A stretch of 64,000 nt of DNA from Cornus controversa (GCA_026545225.1 CM048852.1:54133146-54197145); one strand, 5' to 3'; counted from the stretch's first letter, positions 9,258 to 21,381 are shown. Translations and numbers: made by a program. Notes: generated from the letters alone by a model not told the origin.

Positions 9258-12200
9258 ATGAAAAGAACTCACATTCCGGTCTGTTTCGATCGAAAATGGC
9301 TAATGCCTTTGATTTTAGGTTCCACACTCTGTATCATACTTCTTCTCACAGTAACCCCAGGGCAATACAAATCATCATCTGAATCTAATTCTATTTCTTC
9401 TTCTTCAATTCATTCGAGATCAACAGCTTCTGTTTCGAATTCCGTTACCGGAAGTGATCGTTTGGGTCTGCCGGAGTTGCCGAGGTTTGCGTACTTGATA
9501 TCGGGGACCAAGGGAGATGGGCAGCGTTTGCAGCGACTGCTTCAGGCGGTGTATCACCCGAGGAACTACTACTTGTTGCACCTTGATCTTGAAGCATCGG
9601 ACGTTGAGAGACTTGAGCTTGCTAAGTTTGTTAAATCGGAGGTGGTGACTAGGGAGTTCAAGAATGTGATGGTGGTTGGTAAGGCAGATCTGGTGACGTA
9701 TAAGGGGCCGACGATGATTGCAAGTACGCTTCACGCGATCGCAATATTGTTGAAGCAGGCGAAGGACTGGGATTGGTTTATAAATCTCAGTTCTTCGGAT
9801 TATCCTCTCGTGCCGCAGGATGGTTAGTTTCTTTTTACTCCTGAACTTGTTTAAATGTCTCTGATATGATTTGGACTTGCTATTGAATTTAGATCTTGTC
9901 ATATGCAGCATTTACTTTGCACTTTGTGATATGTTCATTCACTGTGTTATTTTGAAATGTGAGCTTTAGTCGCCTGATATTTAGCTGCGGGGACTACTGT
10001 GGTAGGTGTTATGTCCTAGTCTGGTTTTCTATTTTAAAGTTGTATTTTATTAAATAATTTTTTGTTAGAAAAGTTTTGGATGGATTGTAATCCTTGTTCA
10101 ACTAAGAATTGAGTTTAGGGTTCTATAAATAGATGCCTAGGATATGATTGAGACTTGTTAGTTGAGAGAGATGTAACCTCCAGGGCCGGTCCTGAGATTA
10201 CCAAAATCTCAAGAGGCCTTAGGCGAACTTCCAATGTGAGGCCATTTATATGTAAGGTTATATACGCACAAATTCTTTTTATAAAGTGTGAACTTTTAAC
10301 ACTCCTTAGTCACAAATAAATGTGATCGTCTTGCATTTTGAGATGCAAAATTATCAATTAAAGTGTTCCAATCAAATTTATCCAACATATCTTTAATTTT
10401 CAATAGATATCAAAGTCAATACATTTAATCTTTCTCGTGACATCATTGACCATAGGTAAGATTTGATCAACTTTAACTTTGAAAAGTTTCTCTCAGCAGA
10501 TACAACTGTAACTAGGATAGTCAATAATACTCTATATGCAATCCAAGTATTTGAAAAACGTACAATAATCTAGCCTTTTTATAAAATCTAATACTTCAAT
10601 TTTCTTTTTTGTTTCTCGTGGTAAATCTTCTTTTAAGACTTTTAGTTTTAAATATAATTCTGTCGAGATATTGAATCTGATTTTCTTCAATATTGTTCGG
10701 CTGGAGAAGAAAATTGAAAGAGAGAGAGAAGAGGATTGTTGAAGAGAGGGAGGAATAAAGAAAAAGAGAAAAAAAAATTGAAAAGTCAATAGATTCATTG
10801 AAGGAGGCAAATAAAGAAATATATATATATATATATCTATATAGACTGTTTTTAACTTATACAATATATATAGTACTATTTTTTTTGGGCCCTTTTCTCT
10901 CTATCTTTAACTTATAAAATATATACAGTACTATTTTTTTTTGGGCCATTTTTTCTATGTTTTTAACTTATACAATATATATATATATATATATATATAT
11001 TACCATTTTTTTTTGGGGCCCCTAGATTTTGGAGGCCCTAGGCGACTGCCTAGGTCACCTGTAGTCAGGGCTGGCCCTGGTAACCTCATGAGAGAGTTGA
11101 TGAGTAGAGAGAGTTATATGTTTGGTAGAGTGAAACACTGAGAGCGAGAGGGAGTCTCGTGGATTGGTACATGGTAAAAAGCTTTGGGACAAGAGCTTAT
11201 GTATACCGTCCAGTTTTGTACTTTTGTTTATTTTTTACTATTGTAATATTTCTCTAGAATTGTAATGGAACCTTTTATCATCCGTGGACGTAAGCCAAGT
11301 TATGTCAAACCACGTATATTTTGTGTTTTGTGTGAGATTGGTTATAATTTATTTTTTGCACTTCCACTGTTCCCAACAAGTAGTATCAGAGCCAATAGTT
11401 CATGTTGGGACCTTTAACCTTTATTCAAAAAAGATTCAGAAAACACAAGAAGTTTCAACTAGTGTTGCAATATGTGTCAATTGCAGGTGGAGTCAATCAA
11501 TCGATTTGTTTGGTCACGATAGTCAGAAAATCATGATGAATTACATGGCATGAAGCTCTAGTATTCAAGGTGGAGCCTTGGAGGTTTGATTAATCGAGTA
11601 GCATATAATGGGGACAATCAGAGTTGTGCGAGATTGAAGCCACATGAATATCTAATTCAACGCTGTGGGAAACGATGATTGACGTGATGGAATTTAAGCC
11701 AATGTGGAGATTGTTATGTATTATGTCTCTAATTCTAGTCTAATAAGATTTTTTATTTTAGAGTTATATTTTATTAGGTAATTTCTTATTAGGAAAGTTT
11801 TGGGCTCAGAGGACTGTAATCCTTGTCCAACAAAGAATTGAGTTTAGGGCTATATAAATTGATGTCTAGGGTATGGTTGAGACTTATGAGTTGAGAGAGA
11901 TGTAACCTCATGAAAGAGTTGATGAGTAGAGAGAGTTACATGTTTGGTAGAGTGAAACACTGAGGGCGAGAGGGAGTCTTGTGGATTGGTACATGGTGAA
12001 GAGTTCTGAGACAAAAGCTTATGTACACGGTCTAGTTTTGTGTATTCTCTACTATTGTAATATCTCTTTGGAATTGTAATGGAGCCTTTTCTCATCCGTG
12101 GACGTAGGTTAGGTTATGCCGAGCCACATATATCTTGTGTTTTGTGTGAGATTGGTTATAATTTGTCTTTTTGCGCTTTCGTTGTTCCTAACAGTAGGAA

Positions 12201-15200
12201 GTTAGGAATTTGTGTATTGGAAGTCTTGTTATAAGGGACACTTTGGCTGAACATTGTTGAATTTAGGAATCACATTTACTACTTGAATTGCCAATTTATT
12301 ACCTGTAATATTGGTAACTAGTTGATTTTGTTCTTAGTTTTCACTTGGATATGCTACAAACACGTGGGTTGAATTAATACGGTTCCCGGGAGAGGGATTT
12401 TCAATGGAGGCAATGGTAATTCCCTAAAAGGTGCAACCATTCAAAGATGTGGTTGGAAATGGGCTCTAGTAGTTGTTAGGAAAGAACACTAACACACATA
12501 GTGCAGGGAGGAAGAAGCAGATCATGATATTATTGTAGTTGACACAGTTGTTCTTTGTCAATATCCCTTTATTAATTGGTCAACAGATGAAGCAAACTAG
12601 GCTTGATAAGTTGGTAAGCACGAATAGTGCACATCGCTCCTTGGGGATGGGGGAAAGCATAGGATCATGATTTCGATTTAGTTGGCTATAAAATTTCTTG
12701 CTAGTATCCTTTTTTTAGTTGGTGATGAGATAGAATCGTGTGGAGCAGTTAGGGAGAAATGGGAGGATCATGATGTTGTTGTAGTTGCCATAGATATTCG
12801 TTTCTAATATACATTTATTAATTGGTCAGAAAACAAAATCTTCTGGACTAGTTTGGTGTGGGGTCGGAGGAAGAGGTAGTGGATCATGAATTCATGATAT
12901 TGTTGTAGTTGTCACAAAAATTCCTAGCTGATGTCCATTTCTTTATTAATTAGTCAGCATAATCTTGTGGAACAGTTCAAAAAAACTTACCATGACGAAT
13001 AGGGGCTAAGGTTGAAGATGACTCTATTAATCTCAGTATCTTCTTCTCCTTCCACTCTTGCAATATTTATTGTTAAATACTACGGCTTTTGCTATTTTTT
13101 TTTTTGGGGGGGGGGGGCGGGGGGTGGCGCAAATAGGAATTGAGGCTGTTTGCCGAGAGCATGAAAGAAACTATTTTGTTGTCTTGTCTGAAGAAAAGAA
13201 GTCCAACTTATTTTTTCCCTTTCTACACTTCCAAGTTTTAATGCACATCCTCTTATTTGATAATGTGATAGGTCAGACTATTATTTTCCTGTTGCATGCA
13301 GAAATATGACTCACCAGGCTGGAGTCACTCAGAAAAATGAGATTACATGTTGACGGTTTCTTCGTGGATCATCTAGGGTAAATAGGAACCGGCTCTGTTT
13401 GGAGAGAGCGTTATAAGAACCATTTTGTTTGTTATCTTGTCTGGCAGAAAATGGTTGTTCTTCTACTGTGAACATTCTTGCCGTCTTTTTTCACTGAAGG
13501 AATGCACATCTAAGGAATCCTCTTATATTGTCCTTGCAACACCGAGTTGTCTGATACTTTTTCTAGATTTTATCTTCTTTGAAAATGGAATTCTGGTTTT
13601 CCTGATTTGTAGGATCCTATACAAAATTACATTTGAAGAATTCCCTTTTGCATGTTTTTCTGTTGCTGATTGCTTTGGAATTTTGAAGCCCTTTCTCTAA
13701 TTTTTGTTTTTCTTTAGTGAAGCAAATGGTTGAGTCTTCTGGCATTTTGATGTTTTATGTTTACTGTATTACAATATATACAGTGGGTATCCTATTGTTT
13801 TGACTGATCTTTCTCTATATATTGTTCTTTTTGTTCCAGATCTCCTGCACATATTCTCCTACTTGCCTAGGGATCTGAATTTTCTCGAGCACACAAGCAA
13901 TATTGGTTGGAAAGAGTAAGCATGCATTTCATGCCTTTGAACTTGTCTTCACAGAGTAGCATATGATGTTTTTGGTGTCTTTATTTCCTCAGCAAATGTA
14001 TCATCATTATTGTATATTTTTCTCACTGTATGCTTGCAGGTTTCAAAGAGCAAGGCCTATCATCATTGATCCTGGCTTGTATCATTCTAAGAAATCCGGT
14101 GTCTTTTGGGCCAAAGAGAAGAGATCTGTGCCTGCTTCTTTCAAGTTATTTGTTGGTATTGCCTTAACTTTTGCTTTATATCACCAATATAATTAGTTAT
14201 TTGTTCTTTTTTTTAATTTATTATTTTGGTGACTAAAGCATCCCTTTATCTGTGTCTATTTTCTCACCCTAGTCTGAAAAAATTAATTCACATGGATTTA
14301 TATGTTAATGGATATCAGAGGGAAATGATTTTGTAAACTTCCCACTTCAATTTTGCAGTATCAGATAGCTAATTTGTTGACCAAAATGAAGAAAACAACT
14401 CTCTTTTTATATGTCTGGAAGATGTTTTTTTTTTTTAGGAGCAATTCTCAACCAAAATATGTGATTCATTCTTGTAAAAATAATAGCACAGAAGACCCTG
14501 TTATACGACATGTTTTATCTCATATGATGCATAAGCTGATTTTGATAGTAGCAATAGTTTGTATCTATAGGAATATCAAATCCATTTCCAATATTTGATT
14601 TCTTGACATGTTAGGGAGTGAAAGAAATAGGTTTAGCATATACAAATATGTTCAGTGGCACATTTGGTTTCAACTTCGCTTACTAATGCATTTTTCATTT
14701 CCATAGTTTGCAGCTGTGACAATATACTTGTTTAAAATGCTGTATAATAATCTGGAGGCATGTTGAGAGGGTTTTGATAACTCTTTAATTTATAACTATA
14801 GCTTTGTAAGAAATCTTAATAAAGAAAAGCACAGAAAGAAAAAAGGAGACAAAAAAAGAAAGAAAAAGAAACCAAAATATGATATCTACTCAGTCACCTT
14901 TGCATTTTAAAAGACTGACAATGCGATTTTCATGTGATGGCATGACCTTGTGAAATGTGATCGATTCATAGATCATGAATCGATCACATTCATACTCCAT
15001 TGCATATTTTACAATTGCTACAGCCTTTAACGAATAAATTTAACACAGTGCATAGAGTTTATGGTGCTCTTGCTTCCTCAGAGTTTGTCTTTGATTTAGA
15101 GCAGAGAAATGCAAAATGCAGATGATTGAGAAATGGGTTATTTTATAGTCTCCAGTTATGCAATGATGCTGTTCTTTCTTAGCTTTTAATGCATTGGATC

Positions 15201-15764
15201 TATGTCCAGAATATGGTTCCCATCTTAAACTCCCAATTTTAATCTCCAGGATCTGCATGGGTGGTGCTGACAAGATCATTCCTTGAATTCTGTGTTTGGG
15301 GATGGGATAATCTTCCCCGCACTCTGCTCATGTATTACACAAACTTCATGTCATCTCCTGAGGGCTATTTTCACACAGTCATCTGCAATCACAAAGACTA
15401 CCAAAACACAACCGTAAACCATGACTTGCATTATATAAGATGGGACAATCCTCCAAAGCAGCATCCAATTAATTTAACCTTGGAGTATTTTGATGACATG
15501 GTCGAGAGTGGTGTCCCCTTTGCTCGTAAGTTTGCCAAGGATGATCCCGTTCTTGACAAAATCGATGAGAAACTTTTAAGGAGGCCATATGGCCGATTTA
15601 CGCCTGGTGGATGGTGTGTGGGAAATTCTGCTCTAGGTAAAGATCCTTGTATAGTTTATGGGAATCCAGTTGCGGTTAAACCCTCTGTAAGTTCAAAAAG
15701 GCTTGAGAAACTTGTAGTGAAACTCCTTGATTCTGAAAATTTCAGGTCTAAACAATGTATATAA
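9258..15764 (+). CDS. GT14 family (Core-2/I-branching) glycosyltransferase, GLCAT14-like
   Basis: Four exons give 423 residues: 9258-9822, 13840-13915, 14040-14155 and 15250-15764. All junctions are GT-AG and the phases agree. Residues ~14-32 are a signal anchor, giving a type II Golgi protein; a Ser-rich stem follows. The Branch domain starts near residue 73 (ELPRFAYLISGTKGDGQRLQ) and includes INLSSSDYPLV, IIDPGLYHSKKSGVFWA, SAWVVLTRSFLEFC and GGWCVGN. Plant relatives in this clade (GLCAT14A) are described as beta-glucuronosyltransferases acting on arabinogalactan proteins, from family knowledge. The length fits that clade. Intron 1 is 4,017 bp and contains a nested LTR element plus hAT element. 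Intron 3 contains a perfect inverted repeat. The exact donor and acceptor are not shown by sequence. Confidence 0.9.
10181..11079 (-). mobile_element. hAT DNA transposon, internally deleted, inside the left LTR
   Basis: The terminal inverted repeat is CAGGGCCGGTCCTGA at the left and, read inward, CAGGGCCAGCCCTGA at the right. A perfect 8-bp target duplication GTAACCTC lies at 10173-10180 and 11080-11087, the size expected of hAT. Removing it restores an LTR colinear with the right one, so it inserted after the LTR element. The right third has three ~70-bp subrepeats ending in TACTATTTTTTTTGGGCC-like sequence (about 10853-11020) and a (TA)n run. A transposase C-terminal remnant lies on the minus strand. 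Confidence 0.9.
10393..10560 (-). pseudogene. hAT transposase C-terminal remnant
   Basis: Reading the minus strand from about 10560 down to a TAA at 10393-10395 gives the end of a hAT transposase. Its hallmark dimerisation motif reads SAERNFSKLKLIKSYL, followed by RERLNVLTLISIEN. This matches the C-terminus of the TTF/ZMYM1-like hAT group from family knowledge. No catalytic core was recognised in the rest of the 899-bp element, so it cannot encode a working enzyme. Confidence 0.8.
12500..12970. repeat. Degenerate repeat, three dispersed copies in GT14 intron 1
   Basis: Three diverged copies share GATCATGAT(A/G)TT(A/G)TTGTAGTTG, a short variable part, and TTTATTAATT(G/A)GTCA. They lie around 12510-12590, 12755-12835 and 12870-12960. 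Spacing is uneven (~245 and ~115 bp). The origin is unknown. Confidence 0.55.
13094..13124. repeat. Poly-T/poly-G tract
   Basis: A run of T is followed directly by a long, nearly pure G run interrupted by one C, in GT14 intron 1. On the transcribed strand it could form a G-quadruplex. Its length is also a likely site of sequencing error. Confidence 0.7.
14954..14990. repeat. Perfect inverted repeat in GT14 intron 3
   Basis: Arms AATGTGATCGATTCAT (14954-14969) and ATGAATCGATCACATT (14975-14990) are exact reverse complements with a 5-base loop AGATC. It forms a strong 16-bp hairpin in either strand. No element ends or duplications were recognised around it. Confidence 0.9.
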
Positions 15765-17367
15765 TGTTGTAATGCTTCATTTTGTCCCCACAACTTTGCA
15801 TCCTTTTGATAAGCAGATTATGATACTGTGTACTATCATCTGAAGATTATTCTGTTTAAGATTGAACTGTGTAAAGGCTACACGGTTCTGTAAAGATTGA
15901 ACTGTGGAAAAAGAGATGATTTCTGAGTGGGGTTACCTATGAACAGGGTAACTGAAAATGAGTTAAAACAGCCTTGGTTTAGGCCTGTCATGATCTTTTA
16001 TTCTCACGAGCCTCTTGCAAGCTTGTGTAAGGGTGCAACTATACTAAACGGGCCCAATTGGAGGTTATTTGTGCTTGACTTTATCATAACCGATCAACCA
16101 AACCGGATCCGGATCGGTCTGGCCTATTTTTTCACGGTTTTGTCCGGTCCCGATTAAAAAAACATGAAACTGTTTATAAATGGGTTCGGTAACCGAATCA
16201 TTGTATAAATATTACAGCATATATTTATCTATTATATATACTCCAATAATAACTTATTATTAGTCTGGTATGACAATTTTTTTCCAATCAACGATAATAC
16301 TATACATGCACCGGATCATGAGTATAATATACATTTCATGTAACAATAGACAATAAAATATTGTATTCATAACATTTTCTTTAACATTCATTTTATATTC
16401 TCTAACAGGTGCATTTAAAGACTTTTTTTGCATATGTCAAAACCAACATTTCATGTTTGATTTTCATTTATGAAATTGTACTTTTGCGCGGTAAAAAAAA
16501 AATTTTGATTGAGCTCATTGGGTCGAATTTTAGACCTGTGCTAGTTATTGGATTGAACTATATAACAGACTAAGAATTGTACACTGATTTCATGGTTCAG
16601 TTTGGTTTCAATTTTTATGAAACCATTAGGAGCATTTGATTGGTTTCAAAATACTCATAAATCAATCTTTCAATCTCGGATCGTTTATTACATTAAAAGT
16701 GATGATTGTATTATCAGATGGATGACGAGAATGGAGTATCTTAGATGAGGAGTCCAATCTGCACTTTTGATGAATCCTTGTTCTGAATATAAGCAGATTG
16801 TTACTTTTGGATCTTGGCCTAAATAGTAAGTTTGTCAGAATATAAATAAATAAAGTTTCAACTTTTGGAGGGCCAACTATTGACACACATAACATAATTA
16901 CAATTATTCCTTAAAATTCTATACAAATCATTTATCACTTTTAAAAATTAGCTTTGATGCATCACTATTCAGTAATAGTTGAACAAACAAGGGGTATACT
17001 TATATTTATATTATATTATATCTGAATTGGATACCGCAGTTAAGTATTTTCTTTAGGAATTTTAAGAAAAACGTGACCTAGTAGCATTCTAACTAGTGAA
17101 AGATCAATAGAGTGAGTGTTGTCACGCGCTTTGAGGGACGCGTGGAAGGAGCAATCTCGATATTATATATATATATATATTCCCATGCAAAATATATAAA
17201 GAGAAAGTGGGAGTGGGCCCGGGTAGGAACAGACAAGAGAGGAGAAAAAAGGTTCATTCGGTCGGGACACTTCTTGGACTGTTTTGCACCATCAAAGCAC
17301 CACCAAGTCTCACCTTTTTCTTAGAACAATTTCCATACATTATTATATATAATATAACATCTTACAT

Positions 17368-17403
<36 letters not shown>

Positions 17404-17509
17404 TTATTTATTTATTTATAAAGTTGTAGAATTACAGTTGAACACTTGACCTTGTTTGCTTAATACCTATGTAAACCAAATTATATGCTGGGAAGCACTT
17501 CGCTTTCTT
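15765..17509. other. Intergenic region between the GT14 and Dof genes
   Basis: The first few hundred bases should be the GT14 3' UTR. Around 16030-16160 a patch rich in AACCGG/CCGGTC words looks like a worn miniature transposon, but I could not find its ends. (TA)n occurs near 17161-17180, and a (TG)n-(TA)n-(TTTA)n compound array at 17371-17418. No gene was recognised. Confidence 0.45.
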
Positions 17510-17646
17510 AATCACAACCACAATCACTAGCTACTTTTTTCATGCAAGAGGTGAGCCACTAATGTCTCTCTCTCTCAATCACAAACACAATCACTAGCTA
17601 GGTACTTTATTCATTCATGCAAGAGAAGAGCCACTAATCTCTTTTC
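17510..17646. repeat. Tandem duplication, ~67-70 bp x 2, upstream of the Dof gene
   Basis: Unit 1 (17510-17576) and unit 2 (17577-17646) both read AATCACAA(C/A)CACAATCACTAGCTA, then a T-rich part, CATGCAAGAG, and AGCCACTAAT followed by TCTCT. They differ by small insertions and substitutions. They lie about 170-300 bp upstream of the putative TATA box and may duplicate promoter elements. Confidence 0.8.
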
Positions 17647-17810
17647 TTCCTAGCAATGCACTACATGAATATATATATATATATATATACAGTCTACAGC
17701 ATCAATGAGAAGCTTAAAGGCGAAGTAACATCACACTCTCGAAACCCTGAAAAAGCAATAAAAAACAAAACCAGACAGAGTGAAAACAAACAAGGACCTA
17801 ATAGGGAGTG

Positions 17811-17819
17811 TTATAAATA
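17811..17819 (+). promoter_or_regulatory. Putative TATA box of the Dof gene
   Basis: TTATAAATA lies 146-154 bases before the Dof start codon and is followed by a CT-rich tract at about 17863-17882, as is common around plant transcription starts. Assignment is by motif and position only. Confidence 0.45.
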
Positions 17820-17964
17820 ACATAAAGACCCCTCCTTTATTTTATCTTGTTAATTCTCATTCTCTCTCTCTCTCTTTCTTTCTTGCAAACCCTTTTGTTG
17901 ATGTGATTCTCCACTATATCTTCAAAAACCCACCAACCTTTACAAAAGAGAGAGATTTAGAACC

Positions 17965-19121
17965 ATGGTTTTTTCCTCCATCCCAGCTTATCTTGATCAA
18001 GCCAACTGGCCACAGGTAGGGTTTCTTCAACATATATGTTTGTATCCATGGCTTCTTCGCCAATAAAGCAATTTTCAAAAGATAAATATTCCTATCCTTT
18101 TTCTCCGATCTCTTTTTCTTTATTTTGAACATATATCTTTGCTAATTGAATATACCAGATATCTTATTTTTGCTTTTCTTTTTATTTCTTGGTTCCTTTC
18201 TTACAGCAACCAAATTATCATCAAGCTGGAAGTAGCAACACAAATCCTCAGCTTCCACCACCACCACAGCCGTCATCGTTTCCACAGCAGCATGGGGCCG
18301 GTGGTGCTGGCTCGATCAGGCCGGGTTCGATGGCAGATCGAGCCCGGATGGCCAACATACCGATGCCCGAGCCAGCCCAAAAATGCCCTAGATGCGAATC
18401 AACGAATACAAAATTTTGCTACTTCAACAACTACAGCCTCTCGCAGCCTCGGCACTTTTGCAAGACCTGCAGGAGGTACTGGACTAGAGGGGGTGCTCTG
18501 CGAAACGTCCCCGTGGGTGGCGGCTGCCGGAGGAACAAAAGAAGCAAAGGAAGTAGCTCGAAATCTCCGGTCAGCAGCGGCGATCGCCAGACTTTAACTG
18601 CTTCAACAAGTGCAGTTTCCTCTAGTAGTACTGGAAACCCTAATATACTCGGCCTCTCACCGCAATTTCCACCGCTACGTTTCATGGCTCCTTTGCATCA
18701 ACTTAGTGACTATGGTACTGGAGGCGGAGATGTTGGATTAAATTACAGTGGAATTTCTGCTCCTGTGGTGGCATCAAGTGACATGAATTTCCAGCTAGGA
18801 AGCAGTTCATTTGGTGGTGGTTCCTATTTATCGCAGATCCCTTTGTTGGGTGGCTTGGAGAGGCCATCAGCTGGGCTATACCCATTTCAAGGTGGTCTTG
18901 AGGCTTCAGGCTGCTATGTTGGTGAAGCTAGTCAGGTCGGGCAGAGACAGTCGGGGCTTGTTACCCAGTTGGCTTCAGTGAAGATGGAGGATAATCAACA
19001 GTTGAATTTGTCAAGGCAGTTCTTGGGCATCCCAGGAAATAATGATCAGTATTGGAGTACTAGTGCTGCATGGACAGATCTTTCTGGGTTCAACACTTCT
19101 TCCACTAGTAATCCCTTATGA
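17965..19121 (+). CDS. Dof zinc-finger transcription factor (Dof2.4/Dof5.1-like)
   Basis: Two exons (17965-18015 and 18207-19121) give 321 residues; the 191-bp intron is GT-AG, phase 0. Exon 1 encodes [17 protein letters not shown], the short N-terminal peptide typical of the Dof2.4/Dof3.6/Dof5.1 clade, which makes the upstream start convincing over the in-frame Met at 18189 that lies within the intron. The Dof finger spans residues ~77-129: C77, C80, C102 and C105 in a C-x2-C-x21-C-x2-C arrangement with the invariant [20 protein letters not shown] and basic GGGCRRNKR end. Before it is a Pro/Gln/Gly-rich stretch; after it a Ser-rich region. The C-terminus ([10 protein letters not shown]) fits an activation region. 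By family it binds AAAG cores in the nucleus. Target genes are unknown. Confidence 0.93.
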
Positions 19122-20285
19122 TTGATTTCTCTCTCTTGATCGCTGTCCATAGTTTAGTGGTGATTAAGCTTTAATTAGTCTCCTTTTTTTGCAAGTAAAG
19201 GTTCGAGAGTGAAGATACTTACTTCTGAGAACAAGTTTCCATTCAAGCCCCATAATTATTTGAAAGTCCTAAATGAGTTGGCCTAGATGTAGAATATGGA
19301 GAATTTACAGGATGGACTGAAGATTCGCACTCTCTAAGACCAACTGAAAAAACCCTAGAAATGGTAGGCTTCTTCTTCTTCTTCTTCCACATATTTTATT
19401 TTTAATTTGGTTTGATTTTTCTGTTGTAATGTCTGAGCTTGTTTACTGAATGGAGTGTATGAGTTCTTGAAGTTCTATATTGGACTTGAAGGTCTAAATT
19501 AATTTCATAGTTGGTCAAAATCATTGGGCTGAATGTTTTTTTTATTGAACTCTACGCTGATAAAAACTCAAATATTAGCTTCAATTTCTTCAATGCTAGA
19601 AACTATTACATTGTGGTGGGATGCAACCGAAAATTTTAATAAAAATCCATGGAGTTGAGAATACAAGTCATGGGACATTTTGGTTTGAATCAGCTTTCAA
19701 TTCTGTATATCTGTCAACCACCTTTCAATTCTCTCACAAGTTCCTCCTTTTTTATTTTCTACATTTTCTTGCTAATTTCTGAGTTAGAGAATTTTACTGC
19801 TTTAAATAAGTGGTCTAGCTTAATGAAGGCTAACTACAGTAAGTGTTGGCAAGGGCTGTTCAGTGTACTTGTATGATTTTCTCATATTTGAAATACTAAG
19901 ATCTCAACTGCTTGGAATGCAAGGCAATTAAAGGTCAGACTGGGACTCAATTATCAATGACTCTTCTTATTGATTTCGGACTATTAGTTGCACTATTGAG
20001 AATTGAAATTTGGCTCTTCTAAAGATCAGTATAATAGTAAATTTTCTATTGAGTCTTAAAACTCAATACTATGTTACTATTTAATTGCTAAAAGTTGTAC
20101 AAATGTCAAGTCAAATTAAGGTATATATTTATACAAGAGCTGATTTTGTACACCTCTTCGAATAAAACTTCTGGGTATAGTTAGGTTGTTTATGATGTTA
20201 CATTTAATTAATTACTTGAGGTTATTGATGAAACAAGAACATGATGCAGAGAAACTAAAGTAAAAAACTTAAAACAGAAGCAAAA

Positions 20286-20318
<33 letters not shown>

Positions 20319-21095
20319 TGGAAGCTTTTCAATTGATGCCCAAGCTGCCTTTAAAAGTAACAACCCTAGCTTTTATTTATTTATAAAAAAGGTGAGCGAG
20401 CCCTTCCCATCTTGCACAGCAATAAGCAACTTTGACAAACTTTATAGAGTAAGTGTGAGAACATTCTTAATGCGAGCTCATGTCCTCCGTAATTGAATTT
20501 AATGAATCTCATGCGATCAGAATTCTCTATATATATCCGGTGACGGAAGATATGAGCTCATATGAGACTGTCTTATGATAGTTTTTTACAACTCTATAAT
20601 GGGCTAGTGTACGTACACATGTATTTGCATGTAGAGAGAGATATGAATCACGTGGAACCTAGCTCCATCTTGGATTTAGAGATTGATCAAGATTCTGCAT
20701 TAATTTTTAATTGTGTGTGTTTGTGGATGATGTAGTGGCAAATTTAATTTGTCGATAAAACGTACTTACATTTTATTTTTACAAAAAAGTAGTCAATATT
20801 TCAAGAATAACATACTCGATTCAGTAATGAAAACTCTTTATTTCTCTTGCTAACATAAAGAATAACAATTATGATGCACCTAGAGGATACTTACAATTAT
20901 TATTACATAATCAGGAATGGAAAATCTCAGTGTCTCTCTCTCTCTCTCTCTCATGCGATTAAAGAAATGAACGACATATTTTCTTAAAGAAATAAAAGTA
21001 ACTAGTAACTAACTAACGTCGGTGGTGTAAGTCAAGAGTTGCACAAAACGCCAATATTGCACTCAATTCCATACAACAACATATATATATATATA
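19122..21095. other. Dof 3' UTR and intergenic sequence; no gene seen
   Basis: The Dof 3' UTR probably covers a few hundred bases, including a (CTT)n tract near 19370-19386. Further on are (AAT)n at 20286-20319 and (TC)n at 20933-20953. No coding segment or mobile element ends were recognised before the miniature element at 21096. Confidence 0.5.
20286..20319. repeat. (AAT)n microsatellite
   Basis: About 11 AAT units in intergenic DNA, without interruption. Confidence 0.9.
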
Positions 21096-21381
21096 GGACA
21101 ATATTTACCTACTCACCGGTGTGTAGGTGAGCCCTCCTGACCGTATGTGTCTCAATAAAAATTCAACACATCAGTTTTAATTACAAAATTAAATTTAAAA
21201 TGCAATAAATAAGTATAATAAATGAGGTTTAAAATGCAATAAATAAGTATAATAAATGAGATTGACCTCATTTATTATACTTATTTATTACACTTTAGAA
21301 CTGACGTGTTCAATTTTTGTTGGGACACATAAGTGGTCAGGAGGGCTCACCTACACACTGGTGAGTAGGTAAGTATTATCC
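21096..21381. mobile_element. Fold-back miniature element, MULE-type, copy 1
   Basis: The ends are near-complementary for ~45 bp: GGACAATATTTACCTACTCA at the left and, read inward, GGATAATACTTACCTACTCA at the right, continuing into GGTGAGCCCTCCTGACC-like sequence. The centre holds a ~35-bp unit (AAATGCAATAAATAAGTATA...) twice in tandem, then an inverted copy, so nearly the whole element folds on itself. It sits in TA-repeat sequence, so the target duplication cannot be read here. Copy 2 at 28644 shows a 9-bp duplication. Confidence 0.85.

Larger units (their letters stand above)
10007..12193 (+). mobile_element. Non-autonomous LTR retrotransposon (TRIM/SMART-like), fossil, in GT14 intron 1
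   Basis: Two direct LTRs start TGTTATGT and end in AACA: the left at 10007-11378, which contains a later hAT insertion, and the right at 11712-12193 (482 bp). A perfect 5-bp target duplication GTAGG flanks the pair (10002-10006 and 12194-12198). Right after the left LTR comes AGTAGTATCAGAGCC, a primer-binding site of the initiator-Met tRNA type. The internal part is only ~330 bp and shows no gag or pol. The LTRs differ at a fair number of sites by eye, so insertion is old. It looks structurally complete for a non-coding element, and it shares the gene's orientation. It is copia-like by its primer site. Confidence 0.85.

Noticed and set aside
18139-18597. A 152-codon frame overlapping the Dof exon
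   Set aside because: It is an alternative frame of the GC-richer Dof coding sequence. The Dof zinc finger lies in the other frame.
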